In this document: positions 1 through 9,577 of the stretch, in pieces
Layout of the letters: each line of letters starts with the position of its first letter
Numbering within the stretch: the stretch's first letter is position 1
Assembly: GCF_008641105.1 (NCBI RefSeq)
Contig: NZ_VTTI01000008.1
Location: forward strand, 62,001 to 126,000
DNA length: 64,000 nucleotides
Direction: 5' to 3'
DNA from: Halopseudomonas salina
GTDB taxonomy: Bacteria > Pseudomonadota > Gammaproteobacteria > Pseudomonadales > Pseudomonadaceae
The notes under the pieces: model-generated
The model's input: only the letters and a program-made list of their open reading frames with translations
What the model was told of the DNA's origin: nothing
The model's database searches: none
Position numbers and translations under genes: made by a program

Positions 1-738
1 GGAAACATCGGCCGCGTCCCTGCCAGTGCCGATTCGTAGCAACCCCATTGTGGGCGAGACTCCACTGGGGTCGAACAGGTACCAGCGGCCACTCAGAAAC
101 ACCTCAACGTAGGCATGGAAATCCGAAGGACCCATTGCAGGGTCAGCACCATAGTCAATCCCGGAGACAAAGCGCGCAGGGATGTTCAGGGCGCGGCAGG
201 TAGCAATCATCAAATGGGCAAAATCACGGCAAACACCAACGTGATCAGTCAGCGTATCCACGGCCGAAGTGCTGCCACCTGAGCAGCCTAAGGTAAACCT
301 GGTTCTCCGGTACACCCAGTCACGAATGGCGAGCACGCGCTGATACCCCGGCGGCATATTGCCGAACTCATGGTTAGCCAGCGCCTGAAAGCGGTCTGAC
401 TGACAGTACCTGCTTGGATAGATATAACTGAACAAATCCATCGGCAGATCGGCCACAGCCATTTCCTTGAGGGTCTCTGGCTGAGCTACCCGGTGATGAA
501 TTTCTACCAGGCCCTCATAACGAACCAGCAAAGCTCCGTTGTTGGCTCGTATTCTCATCCATCGCGTGCCGTCATCTTTCTGTACGAACAGTTGCTGTTC
601 AACAGGTTGATTGATGGTCACTGTCTCACCGAGGACGCGCTGGCTTTCCGTAAGGGCAGGATGGATGTTGAAGAGAAAATCACAGGATGCATCAAGCACC
701 GTATAAGCCAGCTCTATGGAAAACTTTAATCGAACCAT
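1..738 (-). CDS. Transglutaminase-like cysteine peptidase-fold protein (3' end outside window)
   Basis: The translated minus strand gives an N-terminal beta-rich domain (about residues 1-100) followed by a transglutaminase-like core. The core has the expected triad: Cys170 in GVCRDFAHL, His208 in DFHAYVEV and Asp223 in LFDPSG. Proteins of this family are often encoded with alpha-E or circularly permuted ATP-grasp proteins, but no such partner lies inside the window. The ATG at 738 is chosen because MVRLKFSIELAYTV matches how these proteins usually begin. The frame stays open for about 70 codons upstream but offers no good start there, and the ribosome site is weak. The C terminus is lost at the window edge. 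Substrate and role are unknown. Confidence 0.85.
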   Translation of the reverse strand, partial: MVRLKFSIELAYTVLDASCDFLFNIHPALTESQRVLGETVTINQPVEQQLFVQKDDGTRWMRIRANNGALLVRYEGLVEIHHRVAQPETLKEMAVADLPMDLFSYIYPSRYCQSDRFQALANHEFGNMPPGYQRVLAIRDWVYRRTRFTLGCSGGSTSAVDTLTDHVGVCRDFAHLMIATCRALNIPARFVSGIDYGADPAMGPSDFHAYVEVFLSGRWYLFDPSGVSPTMGLLRIGTGRDAADVS

Positions 739-898
739 GACGGTGAATTCTCTGGTGATACAGGACAATAGGCGGAGCTGAGCCCCGTGCAGCACTTTGC
801 CATCCGTGACCGAGATAGCGTCCTCAGGGAGAGGAAACACTGTTAAGACTGCACCGCCGGCCCCATGTTCAAACTCTTGCGCGGAAAATGTCTGGTCA

Positions 899-1951
899 TC
901 ATGGGATAGCTCTTCGCCCCGGATCAGTTGACGTGAAATCCCTTTTCCCTTGCGTCAGATTCCCACGGTATTCACCAGGCGTCATGCCGGTCCAGCTGCG
1001 AAAGGCGCGAATAAACGAACTTTGCTCGGAATAGCCAAGCAACAGGGCGACATCGGTCTGCGCCAACGCGGGGTCTGCCAGGTATTGCCGCGCCAGAGTA
1101 TGGCGGGTGTGCGCCAGCAAGCCTCGGTAGCTGTAGCCCGCACTACTCAGCTGCCGGTAAAAGGTTCGCAGGGAGCAGCCAAGCATCCGGGCGACAGCCT
1201 CAGCGCTGACATCACCGTTTTTCATCGACTCGACTATCTGCTCCTGCACCTGCGTAAAGAACGCCCCTGTTTGCCCGCCCTCGATGAGCGGCTGCTGTTT
1301 GAGTAGGGCCTGTGCCTGCTGCTCAAGCAGGCGCAGCAAATAGGGGTCCTTACTGAAAATCGGCAACGCCAGTAGATGTGCCGGGAGCACCAACTCAATC
1401 GCGTTGCAGTCAAAGTCCACCGGGCAACCAAGGAGCACCGGATAGACAGCAGCATCCTCAGGTCTGGAAAAAGGCAAGCCGGCACGCAACGGGGTAATCG
1501 GCCGGCCAACCAATGCCTGACACAGGCTGACAAATACCGCGAGGCTGAACTCGCTGGCCAGCGGTGTATTTGCCACCGATTGCGTCCAGCGCATGAAAAG
1601 CACCCCGTCCTTGAGCCAGGCGCGGGAGGAGAGCCCGGCCTGCAAAAGTCCTTGATAGCGGTGGTAACGCGCCAGTGCCTGGCCAAGGGTGCCGCAGGAA
1701 GACACCATATAACCCACCACGCCAAACTGACTGGGCCTGACCGCCAGACCCAGGCGCACCCCCAGGGCATTGACCGGATCAAGCTGCCGGACTGACTCCA
1801 GCAGGTCGCAGAATCGCAGCGCCGAAACGCTTGGTGACTCAAGCTCCAGGCTCATCTCATCCAGAAGCACAGGCGCAGGCAACCCACGCTCACGCACATA
1901 GACTTGCAGCGTCTCGATAAAACCTGAGGGGATGTAATCGGTTTTGCTCAT
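899..1951 (-). CDS. AraC-family transcriptional regulator with Arabinose_bd-type sensor domain
   Basis: About 350 residues. The N-terminal ~200 residues resemble the ligand-sensing domain of OruR/ArgR-like AraC regulators (PF12625 type, with GVVGYMVSSCGTLGQAL). The C-terminal ~100 residues carry two helix-turn-helix motifs: SAEAVARMLGCSLRTFYRQL and then DVALLLGYSEQSSFIRAFRSWTGMTPGEYR, the AraC signature. The ATG at 1951 (MSKTDYIPSG) is preferred over an upstream TTG at 1987. The gene is divergent from the ferredoxin/molybdoenzyme fusion with a 115-bp shared upstream region, so that fusion is its most likely target. This is inference from position; the effector is not visible. Confidence 0.88.
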   Translation of the reverse strand: MSKTDYIPSGFIETLQVYVRERGLPAPVLLDEMSLELESPSVSALRFCDLLESVRQLDPVNALGVRLGLAVRPSQFGVVGYMVSSCGTLGQALARYHRYQGLLQAGLSSRAWLKDGVLFMRWTQSVANTPLASEFSLAVFVSLCQALVGRPITPLRAGLPFSRPEDAAVYPVLLGCPVDFDCNAIELVLPAHLLALPIFSKDPYLLRLLEQQAQALLKQQPLIEGGQTGAFFTQVQEQIVESMKNGDVSAEAVARMLGCSLRTFYRQLSSAGYSYRGLLAHTRHTLARQYLADPALAQTDVALLLGYSEQSSFIRAFRSWTGMTPGEYRGNLTQGKRDFTSTDPGRRAIP

Positions 1952-2066
1952 GATTGGCACTATCGGGACGCTGGCACAAAATGTCAATCAGGCACTTGTT
2001 GCCAATACGAATCAGCAAATCCCGACATAACATGCGGGTTTTGTTGTCCCATGCGTGGAGAAGATC

Positions 2067-5000
2067 ATGGCGTACGTAGTCACTCAGAGCTGTATCGGCA
2101 ACAAACACACCAGTTGCGTCGATGTGTGCCCGGTTGAAGCCTTTCGTGAGGCCCCCGAGATGCTGTTTATCGATCCGGATGTTTGCATTGACTGTAACGC
2201 CTGCGTCTCCGCCTGTCCCGAAGGGGCCATCTTCCCGCGGAGTATGGTGCCAGAGGACCAACAATCCTTCATTGCCCTGAACGCCGAAGGGGCCAAGACC
2301 CATCCGGTGATTCGCGAGAGCATCCAGGCTGGTCAACAAGCGGCTAGCCCACTGGCTCGCCTGCCCGGCCGCTTTGCCATTGTCGGTTCCGGCCCAAGCG
2401 GGTTCTATGCCGCTGAGGCACTGATGAAGCAGATGCCTGCCGCGCAGGTAGACATGTTTGAACGCCTGCCCACGCCTTTTGGTCTTGTGCGTTATGGTGT
2501 GGCCCCAGATCACCCACGCATCAAGTCCGTCACGGCCGGGTTTGAACGTATCGCCGAGTCGCCACAGTTTCGTTTTTTCGGCAACGTGCAGATCGGTCGC
2601 GATCTGACCAGCGCCGATCTGCGCCAGTATTATCATGGCGTCATCTACGCTACCGGCGGCTCCCAGAGCCGCCCGTTGACATTGCCGGGGGCCGATAGCG
2701 GCAACATCTTTGGCTCTTCGAATTTTGTCGGCTGGTATAACGGCCATCCAGATGAGGCCGCCCTGGCCCCAGCCCTGACCGGACCCACCGCGGTGATCAT
2801 AGGTATTGGCAACGTGGCGCTGGATATCGCCCGGTTGCTGGTGCTGCCAAATGATCAGCTAGCCAAGACGGACATAGCCGATGATGCCCTTCGGGCACTG
2901 GCAGCCAGCGGCATTGAAGAAGTACAACTGTTAGCTCGCCGAGGACCTGCGCAGGCGGCGTTCACGCCGAAAGAACTGGAACAGCTCATGGCCATAGATG
3001 GGCTGCAGTTGTTAGTCGATCCCGCTGACCTCGAACTGGACGACGCTACCGCGCACCAGCTGGAACAACCTGAGTATGCCGAGGCTCGCCTGAACCTCGG
3101 CCTGCTTCGCGAAATCGCCGGCCGGCCCCGTGGCCCGGGCAAACGCATCCGGTTCATGTTCTACACCAGCCCTACCTCCTTTAGCGCCAGCGACGGGAAG
3201 GTAAGCACCGTGCATGCCCAGCGCACAGAGCTGGTCCGCAACGAAACAGGGCAACTGGTGGCCCAGCCATCGGAACAGACACTGGATATTCCCGCCACAC
3301 TGGTGGTGCATGCCATCGGCTATCAGGGTTCGGCAATCGACGAATTGCCCTTTGATACCGGCCGCGGAGTTATGCAACACGACCAGGGACGTGTCAGCGG
3401 CCATATCGAGAGCCGCGATTACGTCGCGGGCTGGATCAAGCGGGGCGCCAGCGGCGTGATCGGCAGTAACCGTCAGTGCGCAACCGAAAGCGTTCAGCGC
3501 CTGCTGGACGACTTGGGCAACAGCCTGCCCGAGCTGGCTAATGCCGCAATCACTACCCTGCTGCAAGCGCGCGATGTGAATACCGTCAGCATGGCTGACT
3601 GGCGCCTGCTGGATCAGCACGAACAGGCACGGGGCCGAATCGAGGGCAGAACCCGCCGCAAGATAGTCAAGATCGAGGAGATGCTGGGCGTTATTCATGA
3701 GGCACGGGAGCGTGAGGCAGAACAGGCCAGGATGCCGGTCAAAACCCATCACCGTGCATGCACCCTGTGCGAGGCCATGTGTGGCGTCGTCATCGAAACC
3801 CGGGGCGAACAGATTCTATCGATCAATGGCGACCCGGATGACCCTCACAGCGAAGGGCACATCTGTCCGAAAGGCTATGCCTTGCAGGATTTGCATACCG
3901 ACCCGGACCGCCTGCGTACGCCGCTGGAAAAGGTCAATGGCGAGTGGTTGCCCATAGACTGGGACAGCGCTCTGGACAAGGTCGCAGCCAAACTGGTGGA
4001 TATTCAGCAACGCCATGGCGATGACGCCATTTCCGGCTACTGGGGCAACCCCTCTTCGCACAACCTGGGTCTGATGCTGGCATCCGGCTCCTTGCGCAAG
4101 GCAATAGGTACTCGCAATATCTCCTCAGCAGCATCACTGGATCAGATGCCGCACCAGTTGGTGTCCTATCTGATGTTCGGCCACAGCCAGCTATTTACCA
4201 TTCCAGATATTGACCGCACACAATACATGCTGATGCTCGGTGCCAACCCGGCAGCCTCCAACGGCAGCCTGATGACAGCCGGCGATATTCTCAAACGCCT
4301 CGAGCGAATTCGTGAGCGCGGTGGCAAAGTGATCCTCGTCGACCCACGTCGCACAGAGTCCGCGCGCTATGTGGACCAGCACCTGTTTATCCGTCCCGGC
4401 ACTGACGCTTTCTTCCTGCTCGGCCTGATCCGTCACGTGCTCGACAAGGACCTGACCAAGCCTGGCCGATTGCATGAACTGGCTGATAACTGGGATGCCC
4501 TTGCGCCACTGTTTGAGGGTGTAACGCTTGAGCAGGTCAGCACCCGTTGTGGTATTGCTGTCGATGAGATCAAGCGCATAGCTGAAGACTTTGCCGCCGC
4601 CGAATGTGCCGTCTGCTACGGCCGCATGGGTGTTTCCACCCAGAGCTATGGCGCGCTAAACCACTGGCTGATGCTGGTACTGAACATCCTCACCGGCAAT
4701 CTCGACAGCCCCGGCGGCATGATGTTTACCACGCCGGCCTTCAACAAGGCCCAAAGCCGACCCATGGGTAGTTTCAATACTTATCAAAGCCGGGCGCGTG
4801 GCCTGCCGGAATTCGATAGCTACTTTCCCGCAGTTACCCTGGCCGAGGAAATGCTCACCCCCGGCGAAGGCCAGGTACGCGGCTTTGTTTGCGTGGCGGG
4901 TAATCCGGTATTGTCCACGCCCAACGGACGGCAGATGGATGAGGCGCTGGAACAACTCGAATTCATGGTATCGATCGACTTCTATCTGAACGAAACTTCA

Positions 5001-5876
5001 CGGCATGCCGACATCATCCTGCCACCTACCGGACCGCTGGAGCACGAACAGTACGACATCGTGTTCAACATGCTCGCCGTGCGTAACCTGGCACGCTTCA
5101 GCGACCCGGTCTTCGCGCCGGCCGCGGGCGCCCGTTGTGACTGGGATATTGTGCAGGGCCTGGCCGAGCGTATTGCTGCGCTGAAAAACCCCGATGGCGC
5201 ACCAGGACGCAAAATGCCCAGCCCCGAGCAGATTCTCGATCATGGCCTGAAGACCGGCCCCTACGGTCAGGGCTTCAGTGAATACAACAGTGGCCAGCCA
5301 GTAAAGCGTGAAGAGCCCTTGAGCGTCGAGGTACTCAAGCGTTACCCACATGGCCTGGATCTTGGACCCATGCGCGAGTCCTTCCCCGGCTACCTGTTTA
5401 CCCCTGACAAGAAACTGCACCTGACGCCGGCCGAACTGGTCGCGGACCTGGGCCGTGCCATGGCCGAGTTGCGTGGAGCCCAGAACGGCGAGCTGATGCT
5501 TATCGGCCGGCGTGACCTGCGTACCAACAATTCCTGGATGCACAACAGTCAGCGTCTGGTCAAAGGCAACGATCGCTGCGCCCTGCTGATCAACCCCGCT
5601 GACGCTGAACGCCTGGGTCTGGCCAATGGCAAACAGGCACGCATCATGTCGCGCACCGGTGAGCTGCTGGTCAGCGTGCAGGTCAGTGACGACATCATGC
5701 CAGGGGTAGTCTGCCTGCCACATGGCTGGGGTCACGACCGCGAGGGTGTCAGTCTGCGCGTCGCCCAGAGCAACCCGGGCATCAACGTCAACGACATAAC
5801 AGATGATCAGGTGGTTGACGTGTTATCAGGTAACGCGGTGCTCAACGGGATACCTGTGTCGGTTGTGGCGGCCTGA
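2067..5876 (+). CDS. Fused 7Fe ferredoxin / ferredoxin-NADP reductase / molybdopterin oxidoreductase
   Basis: A 1269-residue single chain with three enzymatic parts. Residues ~1-60 form a 7Fe ferredoxin: Cys9, 17, 50 fit a 3Fe-4S cluster and Cys21, 40, 43, 46 a 4Fe-4S cluster. Residues ~100-540 are an FprB/adrenodoxin-reductase-like flavoprotein with an FAD motif (VGSGPSG, ~105-111) and an NADP motif (GIGNVALD, ~245-252). Residues ~560-1269 are a COG0243 molybdopterin enzyme with a further cluster (Cys565, 568, 572, 600) and a C-terminal dinucleotide-binding domain (LMLIGRRDLRTNNSWMHN). There is no Tat signal, so it is cytoplasmic. The first two parts match mycobacterial FprB architecture; the molybdoenzyme fused behind them is unusual. 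ATG 2067 is preceded by GGAGAAG. Electrons could run NADPH-FAD-FeS-Mo or the reverse; the substrate is unknown. Confidence 0.9.
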   Translation: MAYVVTQSCIGNKHTSCVDVCPVEAFREAPEMLFIDPDVCIDCNACVSACPEGAIFPRSMVPEDQQSFIALNAEGAKTHPVIRESIQAGQQAASPLARLPGRFAIVGSGPSGFYAAEALMKQMPAAQVDMFERLPTPFGLVRYGVAPDHPRIKSVTAGFERIAESPQFRFFGNVQIGRDLTSADLRQYYHGVIYATGGSQSRPLTLPGADSGNIFGSSNFVGWYNGHPDEAALAPALTGPTAVIIGIGNVALDIARLLVLPNDQLAKTDIADDALRALAASGIEEVQLLARRGPAQAAFTPKELEQLMAIDGLQLLVDPADLELDDATAHQLEQPEYAEARLNLGLLREIAGRPRGPGKRIRFMFYTSPTSFSASDGKVSTVHAQRTELVRNETGQLVAQPSEQTLDIPATLVVHAIGYQGSAIDELPFDTGRGVMQHDQGRVSGHIESRDYVAGWIKRGASGVIGSNRQCATESVQRLLDDLGNSLPELANAAITTLLQARDVNTVSMADWRLLDQHEQARGRIEGRTRRKIVKIEEMLGVIHEAREREAEQARMPVKTHHRACTLCEAMCGVVIETRGEQILSINGDPDDPHSEGHICPKGYALQDLHTDPDRLRTPLEKVNGEWLPIDWDSALDKVAAKLVDIQQRHGDDAISGYWGNPSSHNLGLMLASGSLRKAIGTRNISSAASLDQMPHQLVSYLMFGHSQLFTIPDIDRTQYMLMLGANPAASNGSLMTAGDILKRLERIRERGGKVILVDPRRTESARYVDQHLFIRPGTDAFFLLGLIRHVLDKDLTKPGRLHELADNWDALAPLFEGVTLEQVSTRCGIAVDEIKRIAEDFAAAECAVCYGRMGVSTQSYGALNHWLMLVLNILTGNLDSPGGMMFTTPAFNKAQSRPMGSFNTYQSRARGLPEFDSYFPAVTLAEEMLTPGEGQVRGFVCVAGNPVLSTPNGRQMDEALEQLEFMVSIDFYLNETSRHADIILPPTGPLEHEQYDIVFNMLAVRNLARFSDPVFAPAAGARCDWDIVQGLAERIAALKNPDGAPGRKMPSPEQILDHGLKTGPYGQGFSEYNSGQPVKREEPLSVEVLKRYPHGLDLGPMRESFPGYLFTPDKKLHLTPAELVADLGRAMAELRGAQNGELMLIGRRDLRTNNSWMHNSQRLVKGNDRCALLINPADAERLGLANGKQARIMSRTGELLVSVQVSDDIMPGVVCLPHGWGHDREGVSLRVAQSNPGINVNDITDDQVVDVLSGNAVLNGIPVSVVAA

Positions 5877-5963
5877 GACGCCATCGCCCGGCGCATTCAT
5901 CACTATCTTGTATCTGGCATGGCAAAGCGCTACTTTGAACAAATAATAAAAAGAGCAAAGAAA

Positions 5964-6011
5964 ATGAATATCTATGGCTTGGTGGCCAGCGCACCCTGGC
6001 AGACATCCTGA
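5964..6011 (+). CDS. Possible 15-codon upstream ORF coupled to the next gene
   Basis: An ATG follows the purine-rich AAGAGCAAAGAAA. The 15-codon frame ends in a TGA that overlaps the ATG of the PAS-GGDEF-EAL gene (TGATG at 6009-6013). The downstream gene itself has no visible Shine-Dalgarno sequence, so translation may be coupled through this leader. The call is inferred from sequence layout only and could be chance. Confidence 0.3.
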   Translation: MNIYGLVASAPWQTS

Positions 6012-8119
6012 TGAGCGGCCGCGAACAAGACGATAACTTTTTCGTTTTGCTCCAGCGGCTGCCTGTTGCCTGCATGCTTACCCGTATTGAAGACAGCCGC
6101 GTTCTGGTGATCAATCCGGCATTCGAGCGGCTGTTTGGCTGGGATGCCGAAGACATCGTCAACCGGCATTCCGCCGAACTTCCGATATGGGTCAACGCTC
6201 AACAGCGCGACGAATTCATCGAGCGCTTTTCCCGAACTGGCCGCGTGCAGCAGTGCGAAGCCCGATTCAAATGCCTGGACGGTCAAACCAAACCCTGCCT
6301 CGTTTATGTTGAACAGATTGATCTCAATGGTCAGGCCTGCCGTCTGGCCATGGCCCACGACATGTCCGAGCGCAGCAACGCCGAACTGACTCTGAAACAG
6401 AGTGAAGCCAAGTTCTCCGCGCTATTCATAGACTCACCCGAACCCTATGTACTCTTTGCCAAGCGCAGCGCGCAAATAGCCGATATCAACCATCGATTTA
6501 CAGAGGTCTTCGGTTATGTACCTCAGGATGTCATCGGCAAAACCGCAATGGATATCGGGCTCTGGCGTTATCCGGAGAAACGCGCTGCGATCATCGACAA
6601 GCTGATGCGCGAGCGCTGTCTGCGCAACGAGCCCATCGACTTCATTGCCAAAGACGGCCGGGTGCTGAATTGCGAAGTATCGAGCAACTTTATCCTGATT
6701 GGTGACGATCGTTGCACTCTTTCCTGCTTCAAGGATGTAACCGAACAGAAAAACATCGAAGCACGAATCAAGCATCAGGCCTATCACGACGCGCTGACCG
6801 ATCTGCCCAATCGAATGCTCCTTCAGGACCGATTACAACAGCACCTGGCCCTTGGCGAACGCCATGGTCTCGGCTGCGCCCTCCTGTTCTTTGACCTGGA
6901 CCACTTCAAGCGCGTGAACGACTCCCTGGGCCACGGCTGTGGCGATGCCGTGCTGCAGGAGGTAAGTAGACGTCTCCAAGAGGGGGTGCGAAAAGCCGAC
7001 ACGGTCGCGCGGCTGGGCGGCGACGAATTCGTCATCCTGCTCACCGGGCTTTCAGGAGACCACGGGCAAATTGCCGAGCATGCCAGAGCAAGCGCGGCTG
7101 ATTTACTTGAGGCCGTTTCTGCGCCCATGCGCATCGAGGGCCACGGATTGCAGTTGAGTTGCAGCATTGGCATTGCGCTGTCGTCCGAACATGGCAACAC
7201 GCCGGAGGATCTGCTCAAGCATGCCGACACCGCGCTCTATGGGGTCAAGGCAAGTGGTCGCAACAACATTGCTTTTTTCGAACCGCAGATGCAGGTGGTG
7301 GTGAGTCAGCGTCTGCAACTGGAAACCGAACTGCGCAACGCCTTGATCGCCCAGGAGTTCGAGCTGCATTACCAGCCGCAAGTTGACGCCCGCACGCAAC
7401 AGATCATCGGCGCGGAGGCTCTCCTGAGGTGGCAGCACCCCGAACAGGGTTTGATCAGCCCCGCCACCTTCATGCATGTTCTGGAGGAAAGTGGCATGAT
7501 TCTGGAGGCCGGCCACGGTGTCGTTCTCCAGGCGTGCGGCTTTATTGCTCACCTGCTCAAGCAGGGCCTGATCACTGCAGACAGCTTCAGCCTCAGCATC
7601 AATATCAGCCCACGGCAATTTCGTCAGGCCGACTTCGTGGCCCGTGTTGCAGCCGCCATTGAGGCCCAGCAAATTCCGACCCAATGCCTGAAGCTGGAAA
7701 TCACCGAAGGAATCATGATCCACAACATTACCGACACCGTGGAAAAAATGAACGAACTGCGCGATATAGGCATTCGTTTTGCCATTGACGACTTTGGCAC
7801 CGGCTATTCGTCGCTCAGCTATCTCAAACGCCTGCCCGTGGATCTTCTGAAAATTGATCAGTCATTCATCAACGACTGCACCCACGACAGTAACGATGCA
7901 GAAATTGTTCGCGCCATTATTGCCATGGCCCGCAGTCTGAAAATGGAACTGATTGCTGAAGGTGTGGAAACGGCCGAACAGCTGGCCTTCCTGCAACAAC
8001 AGGACTGCCATATCTATCAGGGCTACTATTTCAGCTGCGCGGTGACCAGTGAGGCTTTCTGCACCCTGCTCGGCCCTTCACCCGGGCCAGGCAATGTACT
8101 CCAACAGAACGTCACCTGA
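6011..8119 (+). CDS. PAS-PAS-GGDEF-EAL cyclic-di-GMP signalling protein
   Basis: 702 residues with no membrane segment. Two PAS sensor domains (about 12-120 and 130-250) are followed by a diguanylate cyclase domain with intact RLGGDEF (~334-340). A phosphodiesterase domain follows, with EALLRW (~468-473), the DDFGTGYSSLSYL loop and the KIDQSFI motif. Both catalytic signatures are preserved, so it could make and degrade cyclic-di-GMP; which activity dominates cannot be read from sequence. It starts directly at the end of a short upstream ORF and lacks its own clear ribosome site. Neighbours are a histidine kinase and a second GGDEF-EAL protein, which makes this a small signalling cluster. Confidence 0.93.
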   Translation: MSGREQDDNFFVLLQRLPVACMLTRIEDSRVLVINPAFERLFGWDAEDIVNRHSAELPIWVNAQQRDEFIERFSRTGRVQQCEARFKCLDGQTKPCLVYVEQIDLNGQACRLAMAHDMSERSNAELTLKQSEAKFSALFIDSPEPYVLFAKRSAQIADINHRFTEVFGYVPQDVIGKTAMDIGLWRYPEKRAAIIDKLMRERCLRNEPIDFIAKDGRVLNCEVSSNFILIGDDRCTLSCFKDVTEQKNIEARIKHQAYHDALTDLPNRMLLQDRLQQHLALGERHGLGCALLFFDLDHFKRVNDSLGHGCGDAVLQEVSRRLQEGVRKADTVARLGGDEFVILLTGLSGDHGQIAEHARASAADLLEAVSAPMRIEGHGLQLSCSIGIALSSEHGNTPEDLLKHADTALYGVKASGRNNIAFFEPQMQVVVSQRLQLETELRNALIAQEFELHYQPQVDARTQQIIGAEALLRWQHPEQGLISPATFMHVLEESGMILEAGHGVVLQACGFIAHLLKQGLITADSFSLSINISPRQFRQADFVARVAAAIEAQQIPTQCLKLEITEGIMIHNITDTVEKMNELRDIGIRFAIDDFGTGYSSLSYLKRLPVDLLKIDQSFINDCTHDSNDAEIVRAIIAMARSLKMELIAEGVETAEQLAFLQQQDCHIYQGYYFSCAVTSEAFCTLLGPSPGPGNVLQQNVT

Positions 8120-8388
8120 GGCAAGCAAGGGAGCATGATGGCTCCGGCAAAACGTATTCGACTCAACTCAGGTGCCCCCCAACAGCAAACAAACTTCGTA
8201 CGACCAATAATTTTCGGTTTTACGGCTAAAAAGTGGTGGCCCAGTCACTGGCTTTGAGCGATTCGCCGCCGTATAGTCAATAAGCTTCCTGTTGGCACAG
8301 CTTTTGACTGAGCCCGCCCGTCGCGGCAATCCGGGCCTAGATATTTCGCCCTGTGAACTTTCATCAATCAGGCCAGAGCCCGCACGCC

Positions 8389-9519
8389 ATGCGACTACAC
8401 AAGTTTATCTCCTCAAACATGGAAGCCATACTCAAGGAATGGGAGGACTTCGCCCGGATCATCCAGCCGCCTGGCGGGGAAATGGAGGTAATCGAGTTAC
8501 GCGACCACGCCAGAGACCTGTTGAATAACATTGTCCGAGACATGGATACGGCCCAGACCGAACAGGAACGGAAAAAAAAGTCACACGGTAAAAGCACCGC
8601 CACGGATCCTGAAGCAGACACAGCCGCCGAAGTGCATGCCGATGAGCGCTTGGGCGCAGGATTTTCTATCAGCCTTCTGGTAGCGGAATATCGAGCGCTG
8701 CGTGCCAGCGTGCTCCGTCTGTGGTTCAAGGGTGAAAGCACACGCCAGCATGAGTATGCCGACGAAATGGAAGATCTTATCCGCTTCAATGAAGCCATAG
8801 ACCAGGCCCTGGCAGAATCCGTTGCACGATACACGGAAGCAGTGACCGAGAACTCCGATATTTTTGTCGGAATGCTCGGCCATGATCTTCGATCGCCGTT
8901 GCAAGTTCTCAGTTTTGGCGCGGCCAAGCTAAAGAATATGGAAGATGCCGATAACAGCCTGAACCAGCTCGGGTCTACCATGATAGCCAGCGTACAGCGC
9001 ATGAAGGAAATGCTGGACAATCTGATGGACTTCACCGAAAGCCGGATCGGGGAAGGCCTGAATATTCAGCTGGAGCCTTCCGATCTCGCTGAGATTACTC
9101 GTCAATTGGTCGAGGAGTTTCGCTCCGCCACGCTCAACCACACCTTGACTCGCGTGGTGACTGGTGACTGCACCGGGAACTGGGATGCCAGTCGTATCGG
9201 GCAGATTTGTCAGAACCTGATCAATAATGCCTTGCAGCACGGCGCCGCGGATGGCGAAATAATCGTTAGCTGTGAAGGCAAGGACGACAGCGTGACCCTC
9301 GCAGTCAAAAGCCAGGGAGCGCCCATACCGCAATCCCAGCATCAGGAGATCTTCGAGATTTCGAACCGTAAGCATGTCGGTAAAGGCAACCCGAACAAGA
9401 ATCTCGGTCTGGGACTCTATATCGTCAAGGAACTGGCTCAGGCGCATAACGGCAGCGTTGAAGTGGAGTCCAGCAGCGCAGGAACAGTATTCAGGGTCGA
9501 ATTACCCAGAGGAGCCTAG
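8389..9519 (+). CDS. Sensor histidine kinase without membrane segments
   Basis: 376 residues. The N-terminal ~150 residues are helical and resemble an RsbRD-like sensor region (MRLHKFISSNMEAILKEW...). A dimerisation/phosphoacceptor helix follows with His165 in GMLGHDLRSPLQVLSFG. The ATPase domain has an N box (NLINNALQH) and a G box (NLGLGLYIVKELAQAHNG). No transmembrane helix is visible, so it probably senses a cytosolic signal. No response regulator is adjacent, which makes it an orphan kinase. ATG 8389 is chosen; a GTG at 8353 would add 12 residues. Neither has a strong ribosome site. About 230 bp upstream hold no recognisable gene. Confidence 0.88.
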   Translation: MRLHKFISSNMEAILKEWEDFARIIQPPGGEMEVIELRDHARDLLNNIVRDMDTAQTEQERKKKSHGKSTATDPEADTAAEVHADERLGAGFSISLLVAEYRALRASVLRLWFKGESTRQHEYADEMEDLIRFNEAIDQALAESVARYTEAVTENSDIFVGMLGHDLRSPLQVLSFGAAKLKNMEDADNSLNQLGSTMIASVQRMKEMLDNLMDFTESRIGEGLNIQLEPSDLAEITRQLVEEFRSATLNHTLTRVVTGDCTGNWDASRIGQICQNLINNALQHGAADGEIIVSCEGKDDSVTLAVKSQGAPIPQSQHQEIFEISNRKHVGKGNPNKNLGLGLYIVKELAQAHNGSVEVESSSAGTVFRVELPRGA

Positions 9520-9577
9520 GCGACTAGCCTCTAGTACTCCTATCATTGAGGGCTCGGGGCAATAACGGAGGGAACCC

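Noticed and set aside
739..960. In-frame open stretch upstream of the transglutaminase-like gene
   Set aside because: It overlaps the end of the AraC gene and has no start codon with a ribosome site; the ATG at 738 gives a normal N terminus.
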